DNA of 64,000 nucleotides from an uncultured Acidobacteriia bacterium. Its GTDB lineage: Bacteria > Acidobacteriota > Terriglobia > Bryobacterales > Bryobacteraceae. The DNA is taken from positions 62,001 through 126,000 of the forward strand of contig CAINNJ010000033.1 of NCBI GenBank assembly GCA_903851195.1, given 5' to 3'. The notes below the pieces were generated by a model. The model had not been told where the DNA came from. It searched no databases and saw only the letters and a list, made by a program, of their open reading frames with translations. This document shows positions 8,139 through 17,820 of this stretch, piece after piece (position 1 is the first letter of the stretch; each line of letters opens with the position of its first letter). A program made the translations under genes and the position numbers.

Positions 8139-9548
8139 ATGAACACTCTTGCGTGGCGCGGCCTTCGTTGTCTGTTTGTCGCCGGTTTATCCTGGTCAAT
8201 TGGCTTCCTGCTGATCTCCCTGCGGATGAATCGCTCGGTTGCCTCACTGCTGCTCGTCCTCCTGGTGCTGGCGGTGGCGGCCCGCGGCGACTGGCTTCTC
8301 GCCGTGGTCAGCTCCGTGGTCTCCAGCATGGCGTTCAGCTTCTATTTCATCGACGCCGTGAATAGTTTTCGCATCACCAGTTCCGAGGGCGCAATCACGT
8401 TTTCCACCATGCTGGTCACCGCTCTGACCGGCAGTCATCTGGCCTTGCGGGCGCAGCGCCGTGCGGCGGAGGCGATCCTGCGCCGCGAGGAAATGGAACG
8501 TCTGCAGCGCCTCGGCAACGTTCTGCTTTCCTCGGGCACCGTCGCCGAAGCCTCCGGGAGTGTCGTCGATCAGATCGTCGATCTTTTCGGCGTGCAGGGC
8601 GCCGTGATGCGCGTCGATGGCTTCGCCGGACCGTTCCAGGCAGGTTCGCTCGTCCCCGGCGGTTATTCGGTCATCCGCATTCCCTCGGCGTTTACCGGCT
8701 CCACGCTGGAACTGCACGGCGTTCAGCCATCCCCGGAAGTGCAAAGCGCGCTCGCCAACCTGATCAGCCTCATTCTCGACCGCGCCCGCAGCGCGGAAGA
8801 GCGAACCCGCATCGAAGCTTCACAAAAGGGCGAGGAGTTGCGGAATACCGTCCTCAACGCGCTCGCCCACAATTTCAAAACGCCGCTGACGTCCATCAAG
8901 GCCGCGGCTTCCATGCTGCGCAGTTCGCAGGGTCTGGCCGCGGGTCCCGACCGCGAATTGGCGATGGTGATCGATGAAGAGGCGGACCGGCTGGAATTGC
9001 TCATTCGCGAATCGCTGAATCTCGCCCGCATCGAAGCGCACCAGGAGAACCCCCGCATCGAGGATTGTTCGGTGTCGGAGATCGTCGATGCCGTTCGGTC
9101 CCGCGTGAAACGTTACCTCGGCGGCCGGCAGTTCATCGTCGATATCCCGGACGACCTTCCTCTCCTGGCCGGCGATCGCTTCCTGTTCGAGCAGATGCTC
9201 ATGCAGGTCGTGGACAACGCCTGGAAATACTCGCGGCCCGATTCGCGCATTCGCGTCTCCGCCGAATGCCAGGACTCCCGCCTCATCCTGACCGTCCGGA
9301 ATCAGGGTCTTCCCATTTCCGAAGAGGACAGAGGTAGAATCTTTGGTAAGTTCTACCGCGGAGCGGCTAATCGCTCACAGGTCGAGGGTACGGGTTTGGG
9401 GCTTGCGATCGCCAAGGCGATAGCCGAGGCACACGGCGGGTCAATCTGGCTCGATTCCGAGCCGGAAGGTCCGGCATTCAAATTTTCTCTGCCGGCAGGG
9501 TTAATGGGGGATTTCAGTGATTCAGAACAGAACTATATTGCTCCTTGA
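8139..9548 (+). CDS. KdpD-like sensor histidine kinase without the N-terminal KdpD domain
   Basis: 469 residues. Four transmembrane segments lie at about 11-27, 34-48, 52-71 and 85-101 (DUF4118-like bundle), then a linker/GAF-like region, a HisKA domain with H244 in LAHNFKTPL, and a HATPase domain with DNAWKYS (N box), GRIFGKFYRG and GTGLGLAIAKAIAEAHGG. These features are closest to the C-terminal half of KdpD. The long cytoplasmic KdpD/Usp domain is absent, and no kdpFABC genes are nearby, so potassium sensing is not assured. The regulator gene overlaps its 3' end by 32 bp. Confidence 0.85.
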   Translation: MNTLAWRGLRCLFVAGLSWSIGFLLISLRMNRSVASLLLVLLVLAVAARGDWLLAVVSSVVSSMAFSFYFIDAVNSFRITSSEGAITFSTMLVTALTGSHLALRAQRRAAEAILRREEMERLQRLGNVLLSSGTVAEASGSVVDQIVDLFGVQGAVMRVDGFAGPFQAGSLVPGGYSVIRIPSAFTGSTLELHGVQPSPEVQSALANLISLILDRARSAEERTRIEASQKGEELRNTVLNALAHNFKTPLTSIKAAASMLRSSQGLAAGPDRELAMVIDEEADRLELLIRESLNLARIEAHQENPRIEDCSVSEIVDAVRSRVKRYLGGRQFIVDIPDDLPLLAGDRFLFEQMLMQVVDNAWKYSRPDSRIRVSAECQDSRLILTVRNQGLPISEEDRGRIFGKFYRGAANRSQVEGTGLGLAIAKAIAEAHGGSIWLDSEPEGPAFKFSLPAGLMGDFSDSEQNYIAP

Positions 9549-10224
9549 CGATGAGCCGCAGATTCGCCGGGTTCTTCGCGCCAGCCTGACGGCCCAGAAT
9601 GCGAACGTCCTCGATGTGCCCAGCGGCGAGGAAGCGCTCGAACTTCTCCGCGAACAGACCGTCGACCTCATCCTGCTGGATTTGAACATGCCCGGCCTGG
9701 GCGGCCTCGAAACCTGTCGTGCCATTCGCAGCGGCTGGGATGTCCCCATCATCGTGGTTTCCGTTCGTGACTCCGATGCCGACAAGGTGGAAGCGCTCGA
9801 CGCCGGCGCGGACGATTACGTCTGCAAACCCTTCAGCTTCGATGAGTTAATGGCCCGGATCCGCGCCGCGCTCCGCCGCAGCGGTTTCGCCACCGACACC
9901 ACCCCCCGGCAGATCTCCGTCCCCGGCCTCGAAATCGATTTCGAGAGCCGTCGCGTCGTTGCCGCCGGCAAGCCGGTGCGACTCACCCCCACCGAATTCG
10001 ACATCCTCCGCTACCTGGTCTCTCAGGCGAACAAGCCGGTGCCGCACCGCCGCCTCTTGCAGGCCATCTGGGGACCGGAGTACGGCGACCAGATCGAGTA
10101 TCTCCGCGTCTTCATCAATCAGCTCCGCAAGAAGATCGAGCCCTCCGCGGGTAAACCGGTCTTCATCACCACCGAACCCCGCATCGGCTATCGGTTTGTG
10201 TTGCGGGAGGCCGTTCCGGCCTGA
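9517..10224 (+). CDS. OmpR/KdpE-family response regulator
   Basis: 235 residues from GTG 9517, inside the kinase 3' end, which implies translational coupling. The receiver domain has acidic D11/D12, the phosphoacceptor D55 in LILLDLNMPG and K near 105 in YVCKPF. The C-terminal winged helix (about 130-230) includes RLTPTEFDILRYL and YLRVFINQLRKKIE, typical of KdpE. It is the cognate partner of the upstream kinase. The target promoter is unknown. Confidence 0.92.
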   Translation: MIQNRTILLLDDEPQIRRVLRASLTAQNANVLDVPSGEEALELLREQTVDLILLDLNMPGLGGLETCRAIRSGWDVPIIVVSVRDSDADKVEALDAGADDYVCKPFSFDELMARIRAALRRSGFATDTTPRQISVPGLEIDFESRRVVAAGKPVRLTPTEFDILRYLVSQANKPVPHRRLLQAIWGPEYGDQIEYLRVFINQLRKKIEPSAGKPVFITTEPRIGYRFVLREAVPA

Positions 10225-10242
10225 TCCCGCGACAATCGGCCT

Positions 10243-11583
10243 TTATTGATTGACCTGCATCGTTTCCGCGAACACGGATTCCGGCAGCTGAATGCCGCTC
10301 ACCCGAAGCCGTTCCAGGATCTTCGGCCGAACCCCCGTGCCGCGGAACACGCCCTTTACTTTTCCCTGATCTGTGACGCCGGTGCGTTCGAAGACGAAAA
10401 TCTCCTGCAGTTCCACCTGATCGTCGTGCGCCGCCACCACTTCCGCGATGCTCATGATGCGCCGGGCGCCGTCCTGCAGTCGCGCCACCTGCACCACCAG
10501 CTTGATCGCCGAAGCCAGCTGCTGCAGAATCACCCGCGCCGGTATCTCGATATCCGCCATCATCACCATGGTTTCGAGGCGCGAAAACGCGTCTTTCGGT
10601 GTGTTCGCGTGCACGGTGCTCATGGACCCTTCCACGCCGGTGTTCATCGCCTGTAGCATATCGAGCGCCTCCGCCCCGCGGCACTCACCCACGATGATCC
10701 GGTCGGGACGCATGCGAAGCGCCGTGCGCAGCAGTTGCCGCTGGTTGATTCCGCCTTCTTTGTTGAGATTCGGCGGGCGCGTTTCGAATTTCACCACGTG
10801 CCTCTGCTGCAACTGCAGCTCGGCCGTGTCTTCGATAGTGACAATGCGCTCTTCTTCCGGAATAAACCGGGAAAGCGCATTCAGCATCGTGGTTTTCCCC
10901 GAACCCGTGCCGCCGGAGACCAGCACTGTCGTCTTCGCCTGCACACATGCCGCGAGGAATTTGAGCATCGCGGGCATCGTGGTCTTGTACTGAATCATCT
11001 CCTCCTGGGTGATCACGTGGCGCCCGAAACGCCGGATACTCAGGGACGGACCATCCAGCGCCAGCGGCGGAATAATCGCGTTCACGCGCGAGCCGTCCGC
11101 CAGGCGCGCGTCCACAATCGGTTGCGCTTCGTCGATACGCCGTCCCACCTGGGAAACGATCTTCTCGATAATGTGCAGCAGGTGCGCATTGTCCCGGAAT
11201 CGCACCGGAACCTCCGACAGCTTGCCGCCCCGCTCGATATAGACCTTGTCGAACCGGTTGACCAGAATATCCGAGATACTCGGTTCCTTGAGCAGCGGCT
11301 CGAGCGGCCCCAGCCCGAGCACTTCGTCCAGAACCTCTTCGATGATCCGGTTCTGCTCGGCCGTCGTCATCGGCACGCGCTCTTCCTCGAGCAGCCGTTC
11401 CACCACCCGGCCGATCTCCGCCCGGAGACGCTCCTTGGGCAGGGAAGAAACCCGCTCCAGGTTGAGCACGCCCAGAAGTTTCTTGTGAATCTGCGATTTC
11501 AGCTCGAAGTTGCGGTCCGTCGGTCGGCCCACCGGGGCTGCGGACGGACGGGCCGGCGGTGTCGGTCTATAGTTGCTTCCCAC
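10243..11583 (-). CDS. cpaF: CpaF/TadA-type secretion ATPase
   Basis: 446 residues from GTG 11583; the frame stays open further upstream, so the start is uncertain. It has an N-terminal helical domain, [42 protein letters not shown], Walker [10 protein letters not shown] at 224-232, an Asp box ([13 protein letters not shown]), Walker B-like [19 protein letters not shown], and [11 protein letters not shown] (His box). In Tad/Flp pilus systems this ATPase powers pilus assembly. None of cpaB, cpaC, tadB or tadC lies next to it here; it converges on the response regulator and is divergent from a MerR gene 67 bp away. Orphan location is notable. Confidence 0.88.
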   Translation of the reverse strand: MGSNYRPTPPARPSAAPVGRPTDRNFELKSQIHKKLLGVLNLERVSSLPKERLRAEIGRVVERLLEEERVPMTTAEQNRIIEEVLDEVLGLGPLEPLLKEPSISDILVNRFDKVYIERGGKLSEVPVRFRDNAHLLHIIEKIVSQVGRRIDEAQPIVDARLADGSRVNAIIPPLALDGPSLSIRRFGRHVITQEEMIQYKTTMPAMLKFLAACVQAKTTVLVSGGTGSGKTTMLNALSRFIPEEERIVTIEDTAELQLQQRHVVKFETRPPNLNKEGGINQRQLLRTALRMRPDRIIVGECRGAEALDMLQAMNTGVEGSMSTVHANTPKDAFSRLETMVMMADIEIPARVILQQLASAIKLVVQVARLQDGARRIMSIAEVVAAHDDQVELQEIFVFERTGVTDQGKVKGVFRGTGVRPKILERLRVSGIQLPESVFAETMQVNQ

Positions 11584-11650
11584 GAGGTATGTGGGCTCAA
11601 TTATAGCCAATCGGGTACGAATCGGACGACAATGGCGGTATCGGATTCCA

Positions 11651-12040
11651 GTGATCGACGACCCCCATACTGAAATACCTGACAAGCTCTTCTTCCGCAT
11701 TGGCGAGGTCAGCCAGCTGGTGGGCGTGGAGGCTTATGTTCTCCGCTACTGGGAGTCCGAATTCAAAGGGCTCTCACCGAAAAAATCGGACAGCGGACAG
11801 CGCATGTTCCGCCGCAAGGATGTCGAACTGCTGCTGCGCATCAAGGAACTTCTCTACGAGCGAAAGTTCACCATCGAGGGCGCCCGCAAAGCGTTGGCGG
11901 AATCGGGTAAGCAAGGCGAATTGCCGAAACAAAAAGTAAACCAAAGCAAGGCAGCGGCCCAGGAAGAGCTGTTTCCCCGCGCCGATCCCTTGCCGCACAT
12001 TCGCCGCGAAGTCGCCGAGATTCTGAAATTGCTGTCCTGA
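11651..12040 (+). CDS. MerR-family transcriptional regulator
   Basis: 129 residues from GTG 11651; the reading frame extends upstream to 11573 but that stretch is unlike MerR and overlaps the cpaF start. The DNA-binding domain covers residues ~10-85: [26 protein letters not shown], then [21 protein letters not shown] and [10 protein letters not shown]. The C-terminus after ~95 is short and charged, lacking Cys ligands, so it is not a metal sensor of the MerR/CueR type. It converges with parB with a 7-bp gap. This class is frequent in acidobacteria; its target is unknown. Confidence 0.88.
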   Translation: MIDDPHTEIPDKLFFRIGEVSQLVGVEAYVLRYWESEFKGLSPKKSDSGQRMFRRKDVELLLRIKELLYERKFTIEGARKALAESGKQGELPKQKVNQSKAAAQEELFPRADPLPHIRREVAEILKLLS

Positions 12041-12047
12041 ACCCGCG

Positions 12048-12971
12048 CTACTCACCCGTGATCGTGTTATAGATCCGGTCCAGATCGTCCGCCGAGTAAT
12101 ACTCAATCTCGATCAGGCCCTTATTGGGACTCTTTTCCACGATTCGAACCCGCGTGCCCAATCGGGATTCCAGCTCCCGTATCGCCGCTTTCACGTTCGG
12201 ATCGAGCGGGGGCGGCTCCGGTTTCTGCGCGGCGCCACCTCCGGAACCGGCCTTCGCCGGCCGCGTGTATTCCTCGATCTGCCGGACCGACCAACCCTCC
12301 GCCATGCACTTCGCGGCCACAGAGCGCTGTTCCGCCTCGTCCGCCAGTTTCAGCAGGGCGCGCGCATGTCCCTGCGTCAGCTTCTTCGCCGCCACGAACT
12401 CCTGCACGTCCTCCGGCAACTGCAGCAGCCGGATCGTATTCGTCACGGTAACCCGGTCCTTACCCGTTTTCTCCCCGATCTGGTCATGGCTCAGTCCCAG
12501 TTCGGTCCCCATGCGCTGAAAGGCCAGTGCCAGTTCAATCGCGTTCAGGTCTTCGCGCTGAATATTCTCGATAATCGCGAGTTCCAGAACCTGTTCGTCC
12601 GACGCTTCCCGAGGTATTACCGGCACTTCTTTCAGACCCGACGCCGTCGCCGCGCGCCATCTGCGCTCCCCGGCGATGATTTCGTATCCCGAATCCCCCG
12701 TCCTGCGCACAATAATCGGCTGAATGATCCCGTCGCGCTCTACGGACTGCGTGAGTTCCGCCATCGCCGCCGGATCGAACTCCCGCCGTGGCTGATTCGG
12801 ATTTGGCCGCACCGCTTCGGTCGCGACAAACAGCACGCTGCCTTCTTTCGGTTCTACCGCCTCCACAACAGGGGCGGCGACCGGAGCCGGCGGGACAACC
12901 GGAACGTTTCTGGTCGGGAGCAGGGAATGGAGTCCCTTCCCGAGAGCCTTACGCGGATCGTTTTTGCTCAT
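12048..12971 (-). CDS. parB: chromosome-partitioning protein ParB (Spo0J)
   Basis: 307 residues. CTP-dependent DNA clamp that loads at parS and works with ParA in origin segregation. After a Pro/Ala-rich N-terminus (including the KGLHSLLP motif near residue 12) come the ParB/Srx domain with RPNPNQPRREFD, IIAGERRWRAA (Box II-like arginine patch) and AIIENIQREDLNAIELA, a helix-turn-helix (LSHDQIGEKTGKDRVTVTNTIRLL) and a C-terminal dimerisation tail (KGLIEIEYYSADDLDRIY). Its start lies inside the 3' end of parA (23-bp overlap). Two perfect parS sites sit just upstream of the operon. Confidence 0.97.
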   Translation of the reverse strand: MSKNDPRKALGKGLHSLLPTRNVPVVPPAPVAAPVVEAVEPKEGSVLFVATEAVRPNPNQPRREFDPAAMAELTQSVERDGIIQPIIVRRTGDSGYEIIAGERRWRAATASGLKEVPVIPREASDEQVLELAIIENIQREDLNAIELALAFQRMGTELGLSHDQIGEKTGKDRVTVTNTIRLLQLPEDVQEFVAAKKLTQGHARALLKLADEAEQRSVAAKCMAEGWSVRQIEEYTRPAKAGSGGGAAQKPEPPPLDPNVKAAIRELESRLGTRVRIVEKSPNKGLIEIEYYSADDLDRIYNTITGE

Positions 12972-13725
12972 TTTCCAGAAGCTCCTTTGCCAGTTGGATG
13001 TACGACTCGGATCCGCGTGAGCCCGGATCGTAAAGGAGGATCGGTTTACCGTGGCTGGGCGCTTCCGCCAGCCGGATATTCCGCGGAATCACCGTCATCA
13101 GCACGTCGGTTCCGAAGAACTCCCGCAGATCGTTCGCTACCTGCTTCGCCAGATTCGTCCGGTCGTCGAACATCGTCAGAAGGATGCCTTCGATCTTCAC
13201 CGGATGACCGAACGACTCTCCGACCCGCTGAATCGTGTCCATCAGCTCCGAAATGCCCTCCAGAGCGAAAAATTCGCACTGGATCGGCACCAGAGCCGAA
13301 TCCGCCGCCATCAGCGCATTCAAAGTCAGCAAATCGAGCGAAGGCGGGCAGTCGATCAGAATGTAATCGTAGTTCTCGCGAACCGTTTTCAGTTGGTCGC
13401 GTAGAATCGACTCTCGTCCTTCCACCGAAACCAGCTCGAAATTGACCCCGATCAGGTTCTTATCGGCGGGAAGGACATCCAGACCATCCATTTCGGTTTT
13501 CTGGATGGCATCCTTCGGCTCAATCCGGTCCACAAACACGTTGTAGGTGGTCGCCATACCAGGTATCTTCTGTACGCCCAGCCCGCTTGTGGAATTGCCC
13601 TGCGGATCGTTGTCGACCAGCAGAATCCTCAAATCGCTGGCTGCCAGAGCCGCCGCCAGATTAATGGCGGTAGTTGTCTTTCCTACACCGCCCTTTTGAT
13701 TGGTTATCGCAATGACCTTGCTCAA
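12949..13725 (-). CDS. parA: chromosome-partitioning ATPase ParA (Soj)
   Basis: 258 residues from TTG 13725. Deviant Walker A KGGVGKTTT (residues 11-19, with signature Lys), Walker A' LRILLVDNDPQGNST and Walker B DYILIDCPPSLDLLT identify the Soj type without an N-terminal HTH. It forms ATP-dependent dimers on nucleoid DNA that move ParB-parS. The perfect parS at 13740-13755 lies only 14 bp upstream of the start, and a TATACT hexamer (minus strand, 13737-13732) sits 6 bp before it, so a very short or leaderless transcript, and repression by ParB, are possible. parB follows with overlap. Confidence 0.97.
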   Translation of the reverse strand: MSKVIAITNQKGGVGKTTTAINLAAALAASDLRILLVDNDPQGNSTSGLGVQKIPGMATTYNVFVDRIEPKDAIQKTEMDGLDVLPADKNLIGVNFELVSVEGRESILRDQLKTVRENYDYILIDCPPSLDLLTLNALMAADSALVPIQCEFFALEGISELMDTIQRVGESFGHPVKIEGILLTMFDDRTNLAKQVANDLREFFGTDVLMTVIPRNIRLAEAPSHGKPILLYDPGSRGSESYIQLAKELLENEQKRSA

Positions 13726-13739
13726 ACGGCCAGTATAAC

Positions 13740-13755
13740 TGTTTCACGTGAAACA
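13740..13755. promoter_or_regulatory. parS site 1
   Basis: Perfect 16-bp palindrome TGTTTCACGTGAAACA, identical to the conserved bacterial parS consensus. It lies between parA (start 13725) and mnmG (stop 13802), overlapping the region where a parA promoter must be. Confidence 0.97.
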
Positions 13756-13785
13756 TTCCGTGAAACAAGCCGTCCGCGATCCCGA

Positions 13786-13801
13786 TGTTTCACGTGAAAC
13801 A
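13786..13801. promoter_or_regulatory. parS site 2
   Basis: Second perfect TGTTTCACGTGAAACA, 46 bp from the first in the same intergenic gap, directly abutting the mnmG stop codon at 13802. Between the two sites is a degenerate half-copy (CCGTGAAACAAG, 13758-13769). Confidence 0.97.
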
Positions 13802-15649
13802 TCAAACCACAGAAATACCCGCGTCCGCCCGCCTTCCACCCAAACCCGCAAGCGTCAGATGAATATCCAGCAGAGCCATTGCCGCGGGAGTAACCCCCGG
13901 AATCCGCGAAGCCTGCCCCAGCGTCGCCGGACGCACCCTGTCCAGCTTCTCCGCTACCTCCCGCGAAATCCCGGGTATTCGGCCAAAATCCACGCTTACC
14001 GGTATGGGCCGCGCATCCGACCCCTGCAGCTTCTCCATCTGCCGCAACTGCTGGTCCAGATAACCGGCATACTTCACTTCGGTCTCGGCCGTCATGCAAA
14101 CACCCCGCAACGCAGGCCCGCCCAGCACATCTTCCACCCAACCCGCCAGTTCCGAAATCCTCGACTCCGTGCGCCGCAACCACGCCCCCTTCGGACTCTC
14201 CAGCAGCGCCTTCCGCACCCGCGCCACCTGCTCTCGCTTCTCCCGGAAAAACACATCCCGATCTGCCGAAGCCAGCCCGATCTCCACACCCAGCGGCGTT
14301 AACCGCTCATCCGCATTGTCGATCCGCAAATGCAGCCGGAACTCCGCCCGCGACGTGAACATCCGGTAAGGTTCATCCGTCCCCTTCGTCACCAGATCGT
14401 CGATCATGATCCCGATATACCCCTGCGTCCGCCCGATCACAACCACGCTCTTCCCCTGGATCTGACGCGCCGCATTGATCCCCGCAATCAAACCCTGCGC
14501 CGCTGCTTCTTCGTAACCCGAAGTCCCGTTGATCTGCCCCGCGAGAAACAACCCCGGCAGCTTCCGCACCTGCAACGCATGATCCAGCTCCCGCGCATCG
14601 ATCGCGTCATACTCGATCGCATAACCCGGCCGGATCATCTCCGCCTCCTCCAATCCCGGAATCGACGCGATCATCCCCGCCTGCACGTCAATCGGCATGC
14701 TCGTCGACATCCCGTTAACGTAAATCTCGTTCGTGTCCAGCCCCTCCGGCTCCAGAAAGATCTGGTGCGACTCCTTGTCCGGAAACTTCACGAACTTGTC
14801 CTCGATCGACGGACAATACCGCGGCCCCACTCCCTCGATCTGACCGCTGTATAACGGCGACCGCGCAATGCTCTCCCCGATCACCCGCTTCGTCTCCGCC
14901 GTCGTCCGCGCCAGATAGCAATCAATCTGCGGCCCGTCAATCTTCTCCGTCAGGAACGAGAAAGGAACCGGCACCGCATCCCCCGGTTGCCGCTCGAACT
15001 TCGAAAAATCCATGGTCCGGCCATCCAGGCGCGGCGGAGTACCCGTCTTCAGCCGTGAACTCCCCAGATTCAAAGCCCGGATCTGATGCCCCAACACCTG
15101 CGACGGCGGCTCCCCGTTACGACCGCACGAAAACCGCTGCTCCCCGATATGCGCCAAACCGTTCAGAAACGTACCAGTCGTGATAATCACGGCCTCGCAC
15201 GCCAGATTCCGCCCGTCCATCAACTGCACGCCGCGTACCCGCCCGTCCTCGATGATCAAACCGGCCACCTCGGCCTGCTTAATCCGCAGATTCGGCTCCT
15301 GCTCCAACACCTGCTTCACCCGAATGCGGTACTGCTTCTTGTCGCACTGCGCCCGCGGCGACCACACGGCCGGACCCCGGCTCGTATTCAGCAGACGAAA
15401 CTGAATCCCCACCGCATCCGCCACCTCGCCCATCAGACCGCCCAGCGCGTCGATCTCCCGCACCAGATGACCCTTTGCAATCCCCCCTATCGCCGGATTA
15501 CACGACATCTGCCCGATCAGATCCACATTCATCGTGACCATCACGGTGCGCATCCCCATCCGCGCGCACGCCCGCGCCGCTTCGCAGCCGGCGTGCCCGC
15601 CGCCCACGATCACAACGTCACAGGACTGGTCTGCGTGAATTCGGGACAT
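13802..15649 (-). CDS. mnmG: tRNA uridine-5-carboxymethylaminomethyl modification enzyme MnmG (GidA)
   Basis: 615 residues from ATG 15649. With MnmE it installs the cmnm5 group on wobble U34 of several tRNAs, using FAD and methylene-THF. Seen: dinucleotide motif [13 protein letters not shown] at the N-terminus, [39 protein letters not shown] with the conserved Cys, [17 protein letters not shown] and the C-terminal MnmE-binding helical domain ([22 protein letters not shown]). The usual rsmG (gidB) neighbour is missing; parA follows directly after the parS sites. It is divergent from purD with only 22 bp between start codons. Confidence 0.97.
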   Translation of the reverse strand: MSRIHADQSCDVVIVGGGHAGCEAARACARMGMRTVMVTMNVDLIGQMSCNPAIGGIAKGHLVREIDALGGLMGEVADAVGIQFRLLNTSRGPAVWSPRAQCDKKQYRIRVKQVLEQEPNLRIKQAEVAGLIIEDGRVRGVQLMDGRNLACEAVIITTGTFLNGLAHIGEQRFSCGRNGEPPSQVLGHQIRALNLGSSRLKTGTPPRLDGRTMDFSKFERQPGDAVPVPFSFLTEKIDGPQIDCYLARTTAETKRVIGESIARSPLYSGQIEGVGPRYCPSIEDKFVKFPDKESHQIFLEPEGLDTNEIYVNGMSTSMPIDVQAGMIASIPGLEEAEMIRPGYAIEYDAIDARELDHALQVRKLPGLFLAGQINGTSGYEEAAAQGLIAGINAARQIQGKSVVVIGRTQGYIGIMIDDLVTKGTDEPYRMFTSRAEFRLHLRIDNADERLTPLGVEIGLASADRDVFFREKREQVARVRKALLESPKGAWLRRTESRISELAGWVEDVLGGPALRGVCMTAETEVKYAGYLDQQLRQMEKLQGSDARPIPVSVDFGRIPGISREVAEKLDRVRPATLGQASRIPGVTPAAMALLDIHLTLAGLGGRRADAGISVV

Positions 15650-15671
15650 TGTTACCATTGTAGCCGCGCAA

Positions 15672-16889
15672 ATGAAAGTACTCGTTATCGGCGGCGGCGG
15701 CCGTGAACACGCCCTCGCGTGGCGCCTCCACCACTCCCCCTCCGTCACGAAGGTCTATGCGACACCCGGAAATCCCGGCATCGCCAAAATCGCCCAATGC
15801 GAAACCGCGACGGATTATGTCCAATTGGCCGAACAACTGCACGTGGACCTCACCGTAGTCGGCCCCGAAGTCCCCCTGGTAGCCGGAGTCGTCGACCAGT
15901 TCCGCCTCCGCAAGTTGCCCATCGTCGGACCCACCGCTGCCAATGCCGCCCTCGAAGGCAGCAAAATCCACTCCAAGCGCTTCATGGAAGCCCACGGCAT
16001 CCCCACCGCCCGCTTCCACACCGCAGCCACCCCCGCCGAAGCCACCGAAGCCCTGCGCGCCTTCCGCTTCCCCGTCGTCCTCAAAACAGACGGCCTGGCA
16101 GCCGGAAAAGGCGTCGTCATCGCCCAAACACCCGCCGAAGCCGCCGACGCCATCGAAACCCTCCCCTGTCCCCTCGTCATCGAAGAATTCCTCGAAGGCG
16201 AAGAAGTCAGCTTCATCGCCCTCTGCGACGGCCACCGCGCCCTGGCCCTCGAACCTTCGCAGGACCACAAACGCATCTTCGATAACGACGAAGGCCCGAA
16301 TACCGGCGGCATGGGCGCCTACTCCGATTCCGCCATCCTCACCGAAACCCAGCGCAGCCACATCCTCGAAACCATCGTCAATCCAGTCATCCACGCCACG
16401 GGCTTCACCGGCTTCCTCTACGCCGGACTTATGATGACCCCTTCCGGACCCAGCGTTCTGGAATTCAACGTCCGCATGGGCGACCCCGAAACCCAGCCCC
16501 TCATGCTTCGTCTCCTCAGCGACTGGGGCGAAACCCTCATGGCCGCCGCCAAAGGCGCACTCCCGTCTTCAATCCAGTGGTCCCCGCAACCGGCCACCTG
16601 CGTGGTTCTCGCCTCAGCCGGCTACCCGGGCGCCAACCAAACCGGACAAGCCATCCACCTCCCTGAAGCCACACCCGACGGAACCACCATCTTCCACGCG
16701 GGAACCAAACGGCAAGGCGATCACCTGGTTACGGCAGGCGGACGAGTCCTGGGCGTCACCGCCCTCGGCAACACCCTCCCCGAAAGCATCGACAACGCCT
16801 ACGCCGCGGTAGCCCAAATCCGCTTCGAAGGCATGCAATACCGCAGAGACATAGGCAAAAAGGGCCTGAAACGCTATAATACGGTCTGA
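15672..16889 (+). CDS. purD: phosphoribosylamine-glycine ligase
   Basis: 405 residues. Second step of purine synthesis: joins glycine to phosphoribosylamine using ATP (ATP-grasp fold). Seen: [81 protein letters not shown] and [12 protein letters not shown], in family order, followed by the C-terminal glycinamide-binding domain. Length is slightly under E. coli PurD. Codons end in C very strongly, in line with the C-rich + strand of this stretch. A tRNA-Arg gene starts 3 bp after the stop, its TATAAT lying inside the purD 3' end. Confidence 0.97.
   Translation: MKVLVIGGGGREHALAWRLHHSPSVTKVYATPGNPGIAKIAQCETATDYVQLAEQLHVDLTVVGPEVPLVAGVVDQFRLRKLPIVGPTAANAALEGSKIHSKRFMEAHGIPTARFHTAATPAEATEALRAFRFPVVLKTDGLAAGKGVVIAQTPAEAADAIETLPCPLVIEEFLEGEEVSFIALCDGHRALALEPSQDHKRIFDNDEGPNTGGMGAYSDSAILTETQRSHILETIVNPVIHATGFTGFLYAGLMMTPSGPSVLEFNVRMGDPETQPLMLRLLSDWGETLMAAAKGALPSSIQWSPQPATCVVLASAGYPGANQTGQAIHLPEATPDGTTIFHAGTKRQGDHLVTAGGRVLGVTALGNTLPESIDNAYAAVAQIRFEGMQYRRDIGKKGLKRYNTV
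16852..16880 (+). promoter_or_regulatory. probable sigma-70 promoter of tRNA-Arg
   Basis: Perfect -10 TATAAT at 16875-16880, preceded after 17 bp by TAGGCA (4 of 6 to TTGACA) at 16852-16857. It lies inside the end of purD and 12 bp before the tRNA 5' end, so the tRNA can be transcribed independently. Confidence 0.55.
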
Positions 16890-16892
16890 TCC

Positions 16893-16969
16893 GGGCACGT
16901 AGCTCAGTTGGATAGAGCGATCGCCTCCTAAGCGGTAGGTCAGCAGTTCGAATCTGCTCGTGCCCACCA
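16893..16969 (+). tRNA. tRNA-Arg (anticodon CCT)
   Basis: 77 nt with a complete cloverleaf: acceptor GGGCACG/CGTGCCC, D stem GCTC/GAGC, anticodon stem ATCGC/GCGGT (one T-G wobble), loop CTCCTAA giving anticodon CCT (reads AGG), T stem AGCAG/CTGCT with TTCGAAT loop, and a genomically encoded CCA end. Confidence 0.97.
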
Positions 16970-16977
16970 ACCCGGCC

Positions 16978-17820
16978 TTACTGCACCAGCTTCTTTAGCC
17001 CCGCCAGCACCGAATCCGGCACGCACAGATTCCCGCGCAATCCCGTACCCAAAGAAATCAACGGCTTATTCCCGCCGTGGAAGTCCGAACCGCCCGTCGG
17101 CGCCAGCCCGTACCGTTCCGCAAGCGACCCATAAAACGCCACGTTTTCCGGCGTATGATCGCTGTGGAACACCTCAATAGCCCGCATCCCCATCCGGCTC
17201 ATCGACCCCACGTATTCCGTCAGCGTATCCCAGTGATTCCGAGCCACCCGCACCGGATGCGCCATCGACGCCACGCCGCCCGCCGCCACTACCCTCTGGA
17301 TGGCCTCTTCAATCGGCACTTCATGCCGCTGCACGTAGCCCTTCGCGCCTTCATCCAGGAACTGATCGAACGCGTCCTGAATATCCTTCGCGTAGCCCTT
17401 TTCCACCAGAACCCGCGCGAAATGAGGACGCGCCGTCAGCGTCCGCCCTTTCGTCTCCACTTCTTCAAGCGTGATCTCCACTCCCAACGACTGCAGCCGC
17501 TCAATCAGCCGACGGTTCCGGTCCCGCCGGCTCTCCAGCAAAAACGCCACCCAGCTTCGAAACTCCTCCGAAGGCGCCTGCCCCGGAAAATACGCCAGCA
17601 GATGCACGGAAGCCCCGCCGAACTTCGTCGAAAGCTCGATCCCGCACACCAGTTCCAGCCCGGCATCCGCCGCGAACGGCAAAGCTTTCTCGTAACCCCG
17701 AAACGTATCGTGATCCGTGATCGCCAGCGCGCTAAGCCCTACCCGCTTTGCTTCCGCCACCAACTCCGCGGGCGTAAACGTCCCGTCGGACTGGTCCGTA
17801 TGACTATGCAGGTCGATCAT
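16978..17820 (-). CDS. PHP-domain phosphoesterase (YciV / RNase AM-like)
   Basis: 280 residues. PHP metal ligands are visible: HSHTDQSDG (residues 5-13), ITDHDTF (34-40), a Glu in CGIELSTK near 62, MAHPVRVA near 196, and GSDFHG near 246. The arrangement matches the family of 5'-3' exonucleases and 3',5'-nucleotide bisphosphate phosphatases (E. coli YciV, which also dephosphorylates pAp). The ATG overlaps the cysC stop by 4 bp and cysH is upstream, so a role in clearing pAp from sulfate metabolism is an attractive inference. The product could equally act on RNA oligonucleotides. Confidence 0.85.
   Translation of the reverse strand: MIDLHSHTDQSDGTFTPAELVAEAKRVGLSALAITDHDTFRGYEKALPFAADAGLELVCGIELSTKFGGASVHLLAYFPGQAPSEEFRSWVAFLLESRRDRNRRLIERLQSLGVEITLEEVETKGRTLTARPHFARVLVEKGYAKDIQDAFDQFLDEGAKGYVQRHEVPIEEAIQRVVAAGGVASMAHPVRVARNHWDTLTEYVGSMSRMGMRAIEVFHSDHTPENVAFYGSLAERYGLAPTGGSDFHGGNKPLISLGTGLRGNLCVPDSVLAGLKKLVQ

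Noticed and set aside
15618-16394. Open frame of 258 codons antisense to purD
   Set aside because: Gly/Phe/Asp-rich shadow of the C-ended codons of purD with no domain.
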